A stretch of DNA of 64,000 nt from an uncultured Acidobacteriota bacterium (lineage in GTDB: Bacteria; Acidobacteriota; UBA6911; CAINFC01): the NCBI GenBank assembly GCA_903847975.1, contig CAINFC010000148.1, forward strand, positions 1 to 64,000. The letters run 5' to 3'. The position numbers and the translations under genes are program-made. Under the pieces are notes generated by a model, which was not told where the DNA came from, searched no databases, and saw only the letters and a program-made list of their open reading frames with translations. Shown piece after piece: positions 47,549 to 56,592 of this stretch. Position 1 is the first letter of the stretch, and each line of letters begins with the position of its first letter.

Positions 47549-47570
47549 TCGGTGACAGTAATAACACCGA
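47549..47570 (-). promoter_or_regulatory. Hairpin plus U-tract in front of htpG
   Basis: On the minus strand TCGGTG pairs with CACCGA across a 10-base loop, followed by GCA, six T and then the AAGGAG of htpG. It could be the terminator of the upstream 4Fe-4S gene or an attenuator-like leader of htpG. The stem is only 6 bp. A TAATAT box at 47572-47577 could be a -10 element just upstream. Confidence 0.35.
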
Positions 47571-47695
47571 TATATTACCTTGCCAACTTTCCGGAATAAA
47601 ACGGGGAAAATCGGAAAGGGATCGTTCTCTGCCGAAAAGCCCTGCCCGAATCCGCCTGATCCGGCGGCTCATTCCCCGGCGGTTTGCTGCCCGAT

Positions 47696-48976
47696 TCAGG
47701 AGGATCGGGAGCGAAGCAGGGCCTCCAGGTAGCGGGACTTGACCTGGCGGCAGGCCAGCAGCTGCTTCCACGGAGGAAGGCGCAGGATGACCCCCAGCAC
47801 GCCGGCCAGGGCCCGATGGCTCCAGAGGACCCGCTGGTCGAAAATCAGGTGGGCGAAAGTACCGCGCTCGATGGCCATCATCACCACCCGGTGCGTGCTG
47901 TTGACCGGAGTGATCACCCGCTTCGATCGGGTCACCAGACGTATGCTCCGGCACGGACAGGCCCGCACGCATACGCCGCAGCCCAGGCAGATTTCCTCCT
48001 CCCGGCGGGCCTTTTTCCGTTTCGGCCGGTGCGGGTCGCAGGCGGAAACCAGCGAGATGGCCTCCACCGGGCAGACCTCGACACATTTTCCACAGCCGAT
48101 GCAGGAATCGGGGTCGATTTCCGGCATAAAGCGGGTGGTGTGCACCGGGTGCAGGAAAGCGAAGCGCCGGGCGGCAATCATTGCCTCGCAGCAGCAGCCG
48201 CAGCAGTTGCAGAGGAAATTGACCGCGGTGCGGACATTCTCTCCGAACTGCACCAGGTTGTGCTCGCCGCTCCGACTGAGCAGATCCAGGCACTCCTCCT
48301 TGTCTGCCGTACGGGCATAGCCGTGGCGGATCAGGGAGGAGGCGGTCGTCCCGAAGGTCATGCAGATCTCCATGGGCGCTCCGCAGGCCCGGCCCAGGTG
48401 TTTCATTTTGTGGCGGCAGTAGCAGAGGCTGACGCCGCGGTGGCTGGCACTCCGGATTACCTCCGAAGCCCGTTCGTAATCCAGAACCTCCAGCGCATTC
48501 TCCTCCGACAGGGCCGGCTCGCTCACAAAAGTGCGCCCCAATCGGGTTTCGCCGTGCGTGAACAGCGTGCGGATAAAATCCTCCTCGACGTTGAGGTACC
48601 GGTAAAAAAGCTCGCTCAGGACTTTCTGATCCAGGTCCTCCCGGACACGCATCAGAGAGAACTCAAAAAAGCCGGCCATGGGAGGCGGCAGAACGTAGCG
48701 GCTCTGCCCGTCCTGCGCCATATCAACCAGGATGGCCCGCGAAGCCAGGCCATCCAGCAGGCCCTGCGCCTCGGACCGGCCGGTTTTCCAGGCGCGGGCC
48801 GCCTGCTCCACGGTAAAGGGTTTGATGGGCAGAAGGGCCACCAGTCCGGCCTCCCTTTCGCTGAAGAGCATTCGCAGGATTTCGAAAAGCAGCCGGGTGG
48901 GAGGCGCACCCAGGGGAAAGCGGTTGAGCCGTTCCGCCAGGCGGGAATACCCCGACTGCAAATGCCGATGTCCCAT
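47696..48976 (-). CDS. 4Fe-4S dicluster protein with winged-helix-like N-terminus
   Basis: 426 residues. The N-terminal ~110 residues resemble a helical/winged-helix module (PTRLLFEILRMLFSE, FTVEQAARAW). The centre contains SLCYCRHKMKHLGRACGAPMEI and a cysteine cluster CNCCGCCC (256-263). Two classical ferredoxin clusters follow: Cys292/295/298/302 and Cys330/333/336/340. Proteins of this type are common in anaerobic or metabolically versatile bacteria and act as electron carriers or sensors; the partner is not evident. Divergent from the V4R gene. Confidence 0.85.
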   Translation of the reverse strand: MGHRHLQSGYSRLAERLNRFPLGAPPTRLLFEILRMLFSEREAGLVALLPIKPFTVEQAARAWKTGRSEAQGLLDGLASRAILVDMAQDGQSRYVLPPPMAGFFEFSLMRVREDLDQKVLSELFYRYLNVEEDFIRTLFTHGETRLGRTFVSEPALSEENALEVLDYERASEVIRSASHRGVSLCYCRHKMKHLGRACGAPMEICMTFGTTASSLIRHGYARTADKEECLDLLSRSGEHNLVQFGENVRTAVNFLCNCCGCCCEAMIAARRFAFLHPVHTTRFMPEIDPDSCIGCGKCVEVCPVEAISLVSACDPHRPKRKKARREEEICLGCGVCVRACPCRSIRLVTRSKRVITPVNSTHRVVMMAIERGTFAHLIFDQRVLWSHRALAGVLGVILRLPPWKQLLACRQVKSRYLEALLRSRSS

Positions 48977-49125
48977 TGTTCCATTTTATATTAAACGGCC
49001 CAAACCGCAAGGGCGGGACGCGGGACCGTTTCCCTTGACCTGACTCCGGCGAATCGATAATATTGACGGAAAGATAAAGGAACGGTTAATTTTTCGACGA
49101 CTTCCGGGAAAACAGAAGGAGTGCT

Positions 49126-49647
49126 GTGACGCAGAATCGCAAATACAAATTTTCATGGGAATTGCTGGGGGACATTCGGGCCGGGCGGCCCCATCTCGGA
49201 AACCAGACGCGCCTGGAAGTCTATCGCCTGATGCAGTTCGCCTTCCGGGATGTCCTCGAGGAGCGCTTCGGCCATCAGGAAACCGATCGTATTTTTTATG
49301 AGGCCGGGGCCCTGGCGGGACGCGAGTTTTACGCGAACGTCCTGCAGCCCTCCGGCGATCTGAACGATTTTATAAGGCAGGTGCAGGAAGCCCTGAAAGA
49401 GCTCGGAATCGGCATCCTGCGCGTGGAAAAAACCGATATGGAAAAGGGGGAAATCATCCTTTCCATTGCCGAGGACCTGGACTGCTCGGGACTCCCGGAT
49501 CTGGACTTCGAATTCTGCACCTTCGACGAGGGATTTATCGCCTCTCTTCTGGAATGCTTTTCGGGTAAAAAATTCAAGGTCCGCGAAATAGACTGCTGGT
49601 GTACCGGTGACCGCACCTGTCGCTTTCGGGCCAATCGGATCGAGTGA
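49126..49647 (+). CDS. V4R-domain ligand-sensing protein
   Basis: 173 residues. The start is GTG with AAGGAG six bases upstream. A V4R (4-vinyl reductase type) domain covers most of the protein: FYEAGALAGREF, LGIGILRVEKTDMEKGEIIL, and the typical closing motif DCWCTGDRTCRF with three cysteines. V4R domains bind small hydrophobic or aromatic ligands and are often coupled to regulators. The diguanylate cyclase starts 7 bases after the stop, so the V4R protein is the likely sensor of that pair. Confidence 0.85.
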   Translation: MTQNRKYKFSWELLGDIRAGRPHLGNQTRLEVYRLMQFAFRDVLEERFGHQETDRIFYEAGALAGREFYANVLQPSGDLNDFIRQVQEALKELGIGILRVEKTDMEKGEIILSIAEDLDCSGLPDLDFEFCTFDEGFIASLLECFSGKKFKVREIDCWCTGDRTCRFRANRIE

Positions 49648-49654
49648 CGGCCCC

Positions 49655-50563
49655 ATGTCCCCGTCTTCCTCTCCGGATGCCGAATTGCTGGACCTGGCTA
49701 TCCGCAGCCTGAAGGAGCTGGTGAACTCGCGGGAGGCGCCGGCGAATCCATCGCGGGAGTTGTTGGCCATTCAGGAATTTGCCGAACTATACGCCGCGCT
49801 GCTGGAGGTACGGAATTCCGTCATGGCCACCGCCGCCGGCGACCTTACCTACCCCGTTCAGCGCAAGGGCTACCTGCCGGGGGCCATCAAGGGATTGCAG
49901 GCCTCCTTGCGCCATCTCACCTGGCAGACCAAAGCCATTGCTTCGGGAGATTTTTCGCAGACCGTGGATTTTATGGGCGATTTCTCCGAGGCCTTCAACA
50001 GCATGGTGCGGCAGCTGGCCGAAACCATCCAGCGGCTGCACCAGCGGGAAAAGCAGCTGCAGGAGATGGCCCGCACCGATCCGCTGACCGGGGCCGGCAA
50101 TCGCGGCTATTTCATGGAACGGCTGCAGGTGGAAGTGGAGCGGTCCCGCCGTTATGGGCACACGCTATCCGTGATCATGATGGACCTGGACCACTTCAAA
50201 TCGGTGAACGACACCCGGGGGCATGCCGCGGGCGACGAAGCCCTGCGGACGCTGACCGCCGTGCTCCGCGGTTCCCTGAAGCGGCAAAGCGATTTCTGGG
50301 GCCGCATCGGCGGAGAGGAGTTTGCGGCCGGCCTTCCGGAAATCACGCTCTCCCAGGCCAGCATGGTCGCGGAGCGGGTCCGCCTGCGACTGGCGGAAAC
50401 CCCGATATCTTTCGGCAGCGAGGTCTTTTTTATTACCGGGAGCTTCGGAGTCTGCGAATTCCAAAGAGGGGACGACCAGGAAGCCATCCTGCACCGCGCC
50501 GATCAGGCCCTCTACCGGGCCAAGCAGGCCGGCCGGAACCGCGTCTGCCCCGCAGAACCCTAG
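49655..50563 (+). CDS. Diguanylate cyclase (GGDEF), cytoplasmic
   Basis: 302 residues from ATG at 49655. The N-terminal ~125 residues look like paired HAMP-like helices without membrane segments (GDLTYPVQRKGYLPGAIKG, SGDFSQTVDFMGDFSEAF). GGDEF domain at about 140-300: DPLTGAGNRGYF, MMDLDHFKSVND, GHAAGDEAL, catalytic GGEEF (219-223), and an inhibitory I-site RQSD (210-213) at the correct five-residue spacing. It therefore makes c-di-GMP and is probably product-inhibited. It lies in a tight operon between the V4R sensor and the TopoIII-RecQ gene. Confidence 0.95.
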   Translation: MSPSSSPDAELLDLAIRSLKELVNSREAPANPSRELLAIQEFAELYAALLEVRNSVMATAAGDLTYPVQRKGYLPGAIKGLQASLRHLTWQTKAIASGDFSQTVDFMGDFSEAFNSMVRQLAETIQRLHQREKQLQEMARTDPLTGAGNRGYFMERLQVEVERSRRYGHTLSVIMMDLDHFKSVNDTRGHAAGDEALRTLTAVLRGSLKRQSDFWGRIGGEEFAAGLPEITLSQASMVAERVRLRLAETPISFGSEVFFITGSFGVCEFQRGDDQEAILHRADQALYRAKQAGRNRVCPAEP

Positions 50564-50572
50564 CTGGCGGTT

Positions 50573-53500
50573 ATGAAACCGAAAGCAGGAGCCGCCGAGA
50601 GACCGCACCCCGCCCCGGGGAAATCTCCTCCGGAAGCGATAGAAACTCCCCAAGGGATCCTGGCGGTGGTGGCCGAAAAGCCCTCTGTCGCCCGCGATAT
50701 TGCCCGGGTACTCGGAGCCACCCAATCCCGGGAAGGATTCCTGGAGGGAGGAGGCTGGAGGGTCACCTGGGGCATCGGCCACCTGGTCGGACTGGCACAG
50801 CCCCATGAAATCAACCCTGCCTGGCGACAGTGGAAATACGACCTGCTTCCCATGTTTCCCCGCGAATGGCCTCTGGTAGTACTGGCCGAAACGCAGAGCC
50901 AATTCGAGGTTGTCCGTAAAATCATCAACGCGCCGGACGTCGGCCGCGTGGTCTGCGCTACCGATGCCGGGAGGGAAGGAGAGCTGATTTTCCGCCAGAT
51001 CTATGAAGCTTCGGGGTGCCGGAAGCCGGTCAGCCGGCTCTGGATTTCCTCTCTGACCCCGGAGGCCATCCGCCGCGGCTTCCGCGAATTGCGGCCGGCC
51101 TCCGACTGGGACCGGCTGGCAGACGCCGCCCGGGGGCGAAGCCGGGCCGACTGGCTGGTGGGCATGAACCTTTCCCGGGGCTACGCCCTGAGCCTGAAGG
51201 AGGACCTGTCGGTAGGCCGGGTACAGACACCGACTCTGGCCATGGTAGTCGAGAGGGAGCTGGCCATCCGGTCGTTCGTCCCGCAGGATTTTCTGCAGGT
51301 GGTCGCTCTCTTCGAGGCACCGCCCAGGGAAGGGGTCGGAGCCCGGGATGCGGAAACGAACTCCTATGAGGGCACGTGGTTCCGGCCCGGGGGGAAAGAA
51401 GCGGCCCCCCCCGCCGCCGAGGAGGGCGGCAGCCGGGAAGAGAACCGGGAAAGCCTGCAGCAGTCCATGCGCCTGCCCGCCGACGGAATCGAAGCCGCGG
51501 AAATTCGGGATCGCGCCCTGGCCGGAAGCGCGGCCGTGGACCGGCTGACCCGGGAAACACGCCGCCTGCACCCGCCGCTGCTCTACGATCTGACGGAGCT
51601 GCAGCGGACTGCCAACCGGATCTACGGCTTCAGCGCCCAGAAGACCCTCGACCTCGCCCAGGCTCTCTATGAAAGGCACAAGCTGATCAGCTACCCCCGT
51701 ACCGACAGCCGCCACCTGTCCACCGATGTGGCCCGCACTTTGCCTCGCATTGTGGAGAACATCCGCCGGCCCTACGAAGCGCATCTGGCGCCGGATACGG
51801 GCAGCCGGCCGCTCGGTCCGCGGTTTGTGGACGATGCCGGGGTCACCGATCATCATGCTATTATCCCGACCGAAGCCGGCCGTACCGGCTGCCGGCTGAC
51901 GGGCGAGGAGGAGAAAATCTACGACCTGGTCTGCCGGCGGTTGCTGGCCGCCTGGCACGCCGATTCGGTCAGTTCGGTGACCACGGTGATAACCGTGGTC
52001 ACTACGGCGCCATCCGCCCGCTCCGGAGAAATCCGCGACTACTACCATACCTCCGGAACCCAGGTTCTGCAGCTCGGCTGGAAGGAACTGGAATTGGAGT
52101 TCGAGCGGAAGAAGGCGCGAGGGAAAAGCTCTTCCGAAGCGGAAGGCTCTCCGATGGCCCGGGAAGAGGAAGCGCCTTTGCCGCCCTGGCTGGAGCCCGG
52201 TCTCCCGGTCCGCGTCCGCGAGGCCGAGATTCTGAAAAAAACCACCCGCCCCCCGAAGCGCTTTACGGAAGCCACTCTGCTGACCGCCATGGAAACCGCC
52301 GGACGCACCCTGGAGGAAAAGGAGCTATCGGAAGCCATGAAGGAGTGCGGCCTGGGAACGCCGGCCACCCGGGCCGCCATCATCGAGATCCTGCTCAAGC
52401 GGGCTTATATCGAGCGGCAGGGGAAAAACCTGCAGGCCACGGAAAAAGGAATACGGCTGATCCAGGCCGTCCACCCGGAAGTGAAAAGCCCGGCGATGAC
52501 CGGGCAATGGGAAGCGTATCTGAAGCGGATCGAAAAGGGAAAGGCGGATCTGATACCTTTTCTGCAGGGAATTGAACGCTTCGTACGGGAGGTTATCGGC
52601 AAGATAGCGGGCGGGGCGGCTGAGCCGGAACCGGCAAGACCGGCTGCGGGGCCGGCGAAAAAGGAAGCGGCAGAAACTTCTCCTCCGGCCTCGGCAACGC
52701 CGCCCGAGGCTTCCCTGCCGCTGTTCCGCAGACTGGCCTCGGCCGGACCGCAGGGCCCAAACGTTGCTCCCGGGGAAAATCCTTTCCATGCCGCCCTGCA
52801 CCGCATTTTCGGATTTCGATCCTTTCGCCCCAACCAGGAGGAAATCTGCCGCGCCGCCGTGGAAGGCCGGGACGTCCTGGTGGTCATGCCCACCGGCTCG
52901 GGAAAATCGCTCTGCTACCAGCTTCCTGGACTGATGCGCGGCGGACTGACCCTGGTGATCAGCCCGCTGATTGCCCTGATGGAGGACCAGGCCGGCCAGC
53001 TGCAGACCCGAGGGCTGGCAGTGGAGCGCATCCACTCCGGACGCAGCCGGCAGGACCAGCGTCAGGCTTCCCGGATGTATCTCGACGGCAGGCTCGACTT
53101 CCTTTTCATCGCTCCGGAGCGATTCCGGGTGCCCGGCTTTTCCGAAATGCTGGCCCGTCGCAAGCCGGTGCTGATCGCCATCGACGAAGCCCATTGCATT
53201 TCGCAGTGGGGGCACGATTTCCGGCCGGATTACCGTATGCTCAAACAGCACCTCCCCCTGCTGCGGCCGGCGCCGGTGATTGCCTTGACGGCCACCGCCA
53301 CCCCGCTGGTCCAGGACGATATCGCCGACCAGCTGGGGCTCCATAGCCCGCTTCGCTCCATTCATGGATTCCGGCGGGACAACATTGCCATCGAGGCCGT
53401 GGAGGCCCCCCCCTCTTCGCGACACAGCCTGGCCCGCAAGTGGCTGTCCGCCGCGGAAAACCGCCCGGCCATCGTCTACGTTCCCACCCGCAAGCATGCC

Positions 53501-54853
53501 GAAAAGCTGGCTTCCGAGCTGGAGTCCTTTTTCCCCGCCGCGCCCTATCACGCCGGGATGGACAGCGAATCGAGGGACCGCGTGCAGTCCGCCTTCCTCC
53601 GCGACGAAATCCAGGTGATCGCCGCCACCATCGCTTTCGGCATGGGCATCGACAAGCCCAACGTGCGCTCGGTGATTCACACCGCCATGCCCGGCAGCGT
53701 GGAGGGCTATTACCAGGAGATCGGCCGCGCCGGACGGGACGGCCTTCCCGCGCGGGCCATCCTGATGCACTCGTATGCCGACCGCTACACCCACGAATTT
53801 TTTTTTGAGAGGGATTACCCCGAGGCGGTGGCCATCGCCCGCCTTTATGACCAGCTTCCCGCTCAGCCGGAGAAGCGGGAGGAGCTGCGCCGCGGTTCAC
53901 GGCTCGATCCGGAAACGTTCGACAAGATGCTGGAGAAGCTCTGGATCCACGGGGGAGCCCTGGCGGACGCCGAGGACCAGGTGAGCCGTGGCAGCCCCTC
54001 CTGGTCGGAGTCCTACCGGCAGCAGCGGGAGCACAAGAAGGCGCAGATGGAACAGATGCAGCGCCTCGCCGACGGAAAGCAGTGCCGCATGGCCAGCCTG
54101 GTGCGCTACTTCGGCGACCGGGAAGACCTGCGCGAGTCCTGCGGCATCTGCGACATCTGCGCTCCGCGCAGCGGCGCGGCGCGGCGCTTCCGGCCGGCCG
54201 ACGAAGCGGAGCGTATGGAGGCACTTCACATACTCGCCGGCCTTCGCCTGGCCACGGGCGGGATAGCCGTCTCCCGGCTGTTCGGCAGCATGGCCGGCCG
54301 GGTCTCTTCGGACCGCAAGCATTTCGAGCGCCTCCTGGATGCCATGAGTCAGGCCGGCCTGGTGGAATTCCAGCAGGCCGTTTTTCAGAAGGAGGGCCGG
54401 GACATCGAATACCGTAAGGTCCGCCTGTGCCGTGGCGCTTGGGAGAAGGCCGCTTCCGGCCAATTCGACCTGCAGCTGGCGGAGGAAATTCATGCCGAGG
54501 CGAAAAAAAGCAAGGCCCGCCCGCGAAAGGCTTCTCCGCCGAAACCGGCCGCCCGTCTGCAGCCCAAGCCGGTTCGCCGGAAAAAGGCGGAGGACGTCCC
54601 CCCGGAGGAACCCCTGCGAAAGCCGCCGCCGCCGATCATTCCCGCTCTTCGGGAAGCCCTGCGATTCTGGAGACTGGCAGAAGCCAAACGGAAAAGGGTT
54701 CCGCCTTTCCATATCATGAGCGACCGGACGCTGGACGCCCTGGCTTCTTTCTGCCCCAAAACCCGGGCGGAGCTGGTGGCCACCCCGGGAATCGGACCGC
54801 GGACCGAAGAAAAATACGGTTCCCCTCTGCTGCAGATCCTCCGCCAGTTCTGA
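50573..54853 (+). CDS. Topoisomerase III-RecQ helicase fusion
   Basis: 1426 residues in one frame. Residues 28-680 are a type IA topoisomerase: EKPSVARDI (35-43), TOPRIM acidic motif ATDAGREGE (129-137), VGRVQTPTL, catalytic Tyr374 in SYPRTDS, DHHAIIPTE, and GLGTPATRAAIIE. A Pro/Ala-rich linker (680-735) leads to a complete RecQ: motif 0 FRSFRPNQEE, Walker A GSGKS (775-779), DEAHCISQWGHD (871-882), GRAGRDG (1051-1057), zinc cysteines 1171/1190/1193/1196, winged-helix region, a Lys/Pro-rich linker and an HRDC domain (1357-1426). RecQ-TopoIII pairs decatenate DNA and dissolve double Holliday junctions; here both activities are covalently linked. It begins 9 bases after the cyclase stop. Confidence 0.95.
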   Translation: MKPKAGAAERPHPAPGKSPPEAIETPQGILAVVAEKPSVARDIARVLGATQSREGFLEGGGWRVTWGIGHLVGLAQPHEINPAWRQWKYDLLPMFPREWPLVVLAETQSQFEVVRKIINAPDVGRVVCATDAGREGELIFRQIYEASGCRKPVSRLWISSLTPEAIRRGFRELRPASDWDRLADAARGRSRADWLVGMNLSRGYALSLKEDLSVGRVQTPTLAMVVERELAIRSFVPQDFLQVVALFEAPPREGVGARDAETNSYEGTWFRPGGKEAAPPAAEEGGSREENRESLQQSMRLPADGIEAAEIRDRALAGSAAVDRLTRETRRLHPPLLYDLTELQRTANRIYGFSAQKTLDLAQALYERHKLISYPRTDSRHLSTDVARTLPRIVENIRRPYEAHLAPDTGSRPLGPRFVDDAGVTDHHAIIPTEAGRTGCRLTGEEEKIYDLVCRRLLAAWHADSVSSVTTVITVVTTAPSARSGEIRDYYHTSGTQVLQLGWKELELEFERKKARGKSSSEAEGSPMAREEEAPLPPWLEPGLPVRVREAEILKKTTRPPKRFTEATLLTAMETAGRTLEEKELSEAMKECGLGTPATRAAIIEILLKRAYIERQGKNLQATEKGIRLIQAVHPEVKSPAMTGQWEAYLKRIEKGKADLIPFLQGIERFVREVIGKIAGGAAEPEPARPAAGPAKKEAAETSPPASATPPEASLPLFRRLASAGPQGPNVAPGENPFHAALHRIFGFRSFRPNQEEICRAAVEGRDVLVVMPTGSGKSLCYQLPGLMRGGLTLVISPLIALMEDQAGQLQTRGLAVERIHSGRSRQDQRQASRMYLDGRLDFLFIAPERFRVPGFSEMLARRKPVLIAIDEAHCISQWGHDFRPDYRMLKQHLPLLRPAPVIALTATATPLVQDDIADQLGLHSPLRSIHGFRRDNIAIEAVEAPPSSRHSLARKWLSAAENRPAIVYVPTRKHAEKLASELESFFPAAPYHAGMDSESRDRVQSAFLRDEIQVIAATIAFGMGIDKPNVRSVIHTAMPGSVEGYYQEIGRAGRDGLPARAILMHSYADRYTHEFFFERDYPEAVAIARLYDQLPAQPEKREELRRGSRLDPETFDKMLEKLWIHGGALADAEDQVSRGSPSWSESYRQQREHKKAQMEQMQRLADGKQCRMASLVRYFGDREDLRESCGICDICAPRSGAARRFRPADEAERMEALHILAGLRLATGGIAVSRLFGSMAGRVSSDRKHFERLLDAMSQAGLVEFQQAVFQKEGRDIEYRKVRLCRGAWEKAASGQFDLQLAEEIHAEAKKSKARPRKASPPKPAARLQPKPVRRKKAEDVPPEEPLRKPPPPIIPALREALRFWRLAEAKRKRVPPFHIMSDRTLDALASFCPKTRAELVATPGIGPRTEEKYGSPLLQILRQF

Positions 54854-54876
54854 GGCCGGAACGGCACCCCAATTCA

Positions 54877-54960
54877 TCCTTTCTTCCTTTACACCCAATC
54901 TTTTCACAGGAAGACGGGAAGATCAGGAAGGTAGAAAGAAGCCGTCCGTGCATTTCGGAT
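54877..54960 (+). repeat. Dispersed hairpin repeat, copy 3
   Basis: Contains CACAGGAAGACGGGAAGATC identical to copy 1, followed by AGGAAGG and a tail (AGAAAGAAGCCGTxCGT) shared with 24087-24104. Its left half is shortened: CTTTCTTCCTTTACACCCAA instead of the full pyrimidine arm. Confidence 0.8.
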
Positions 54961-55035
54961 GGCGAGAGGAACTGTTCGCCGAGGTGACAAAAAAGATAGC
55001 TTCGCAAACAATCACCATCTCCGGGCGGCAGAACC

Positions 55036-55112
55036 TTCCGCTTTTCTTCCCGCTCTTCCTTTTTTCCTGTATGCCTTTTCTTTTCACAGCAAGACGGGAA
55101 GATCAGGAAGGT
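55036..55112 (+). repeat. Dispersed hairpin repeat, copy 4
   Basis: Begins CTTCCGCTTTTCTTCCCGCTC as in copy 2, has GCCTTTTCTTTTCACAG as in copies 1 and 5 (with one base change in the following arm, CAGCAAGA), and ends ACGGGAAGATCAGGAAGG as in copies 1 and 3. It combines the halves seen separately in other copies. Confidence 0.8.
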
Positions 55113-55248
55113 AGATTGCATGGCACAAGCGGAATCCCCCTCGCAGCTCGCAGCCTGAAAGCCATGGCGGAGCGCAAAGGTACGATAGCCGCTGTTCCCT
55201 CCCGAGCGGCACACGCACCAGTCCCGTAAGCAATGGCAGAACTTTCCC

Positions 55249-56592
55249 TCAGGGCTCCCTGTTTTTTTTGCGGTTGGCGTGCCGGCCGGTTCCGTCGCCA
55301 TCGTCCAGCTTGCCTCCTGCCGGATTCAGCCCGTCCAGGGCGCTTTGCAGGCGCTTGCGGGCCGCGATGGCCCCTGCATCCCGGGTGTCCGGCTCCACTC
55401 TCTTTTCGGTCCAGGGGGCGTCGCTCAGATCGTACAGTTCCCCTTTTTCATTCAGCTTCCATTTCCGGTCGGCCACATACCACATGCGCGCCAGCTGGAC
55501 GAATACCCATTCGCGCGGCTGGCCTTTTTCCCCTCGAATCTGCGGCACCAGGGACCGCCCGTCGATCACCCGGTTTTCCGGCATCCGGGCACCCGCCAGC
55601 TGGGCGAATGTCGGAAAGAAATCGCTGCTGTCCACCAGGTCCTCCGACACCTTTCCTGCCGGGGTCACCCCGGGCCAGTTCACCACCAGCGGGACACGGC
55701 TGCCTCCCTCGAGCATGGAGCCCTTGGCACCGTTCAGACGCCTGCCCTGAATCGTGGCGTGAGGGGCATGCGCGTTGCCCGTGCCGTTATCGCCAAAATA
55801 GACGATCAGAGTATTCTCGCGAAGCTTCAGCCGCTCCAGTTCGGCCACCAGTTTTCCGACCAGCTTGTCCATGTAGGCAATGTTGTCGGCGTAGAGATCC
55901 TTGCTGTCGGCCGCGCTGTCGGGAGTGGGAAGGATTTCGGCATGAATGTGCGACATGGAGTAATAAACATAGAAGGGATCATTCCGGTGTGCAGCAAGGA
56001 AGCCGACCAGGTGATCGTGCATCACGTCGGGCATGTACTCCCGGTCGAGGAGGGCCAGCGACTTGCCGTTGACGACATAAGTCTTGCCCCGGTCCTGGGT
56101 ATTCCAGTATACCCCGCTGCCGTTGAACTTCAGGTAGTCGTCAAAACCGAAATCGGCCGGCCCCAGGGGAAGCTGGCCCCATTTGCCGATCGAGGAGGTG
56201 ACATAGCCCGCCTGCTTCAGGACCGAACCCATCATGATTTCATCGGAAGGCCGGAAGCGTCCGGTGGAATCCTGGTTGGTGGCCCCGGTGCGGAACACAT
56301 ACCGGCCGGTAAGAATCGTAGCCCGGGAGGGACCGCACAGCGGCTCGGCATAGGCATATCGGAAAAGAGTGCCGCCGCGAGCCAGGGCATCGATGTTGGG
56401 GGTTTTAAAGCGATCTGCCCCGGTGCAGCCGATATCCCCGATGCCGACATCGTCTCCCAGGATAAAAATAATGTTGGGCTTCCGGCCGGTGCGCTGGAGC
56501 TCTGCAATAAAATGACGCCCGATGGCCGGCCCCGCCGCAGAAGCGAGTGCCGCAGCACATCCGGCCGCCTTCAGAAATGTTCTTCGCTGCAT
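55249..56592 (-). CDS. Tat-exported arylsulfatase-family sulfatase
   Basis: 447 residues. ATG at 56592 (AAGGAAATCCAGG before it) gives a Tat signal MQRRTFLKAAGC. Sulfatase motifs: NIIFILGDDVGIGDIG (metal ligands Asp47 and Asp48), catalytic LCGPSRATILTGR with Cys86 as the formylglycine precursor, SSIGKWG, SHIHAEI and FGDNGTGNAH. It hydrolyses a sulfate ester on a glycan or aryl substrate in the periplasm (family). Activation needs FGE or anSME; neither is recognised here, and the FGE-like proteins of this window lack their catalytic cysteines. No sulfated-glycan cluster surrounds it. Confidence 0.92.
   Translation of the reverse strand: MQRRTFLKAAGCAAALASAAGPAIGRHFIAELQRTGRKPNIIFILGDDVGIGDIGCTGADRFKTPNIDALARGGTLFRYAYAEPLCGPSRATILTGRYVFRTGATNQDSTGRFRPSDEIMMGSVLKQAGYVTSSIGKWGQLPLGPADFGFDDYLKFNGSGVYWNTQDRGKTYVVNGKSLALLDREYMPDVMHDHLVGFLAAHRNDPFYVYYSMSHIHAEILPTPDSAADSKDLYADNIAYMDKLVGKLVAELERLKLRENTLIVYFGDNGTGNAHAPHATIQGRRLNGAKGSMLEGGSRVPLVVNWPGVTPAGKVSEDLVDSSDFFPTFAQLAGARMPENRVIDGRSLVPQIRGEKGQPREWVFVQLARMWYVADRKWKLNEKGELYDLSDAPWTEKRVEPDTRDAGAIAARKRLQSALDGLNPAGGKLDDGDGTGRHANRKKNREP

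Larger units (their letters stand above)
54854..55248. other. Convergent intergenic region with two repeat copies
   Basis: Nearly 400 bases between the TopoIII-RecQ gene and the converging sulfatase gene. It contains two copies of the dispersed hairpin repeat in the same orientation about 160 bases apart, separated by unrelated sequence. The segment 55113-55248 shows no gene, RNA or clear terminator. Confidence 0.6.

Noticed and set aside
50573-54853. Reverse gyrase
   Set aside because: The order is topoisomerase then helicase, the helicase is RecQ-type with zinc and HRDC domains, and the topoisomerase motifs are TopoIII-like.
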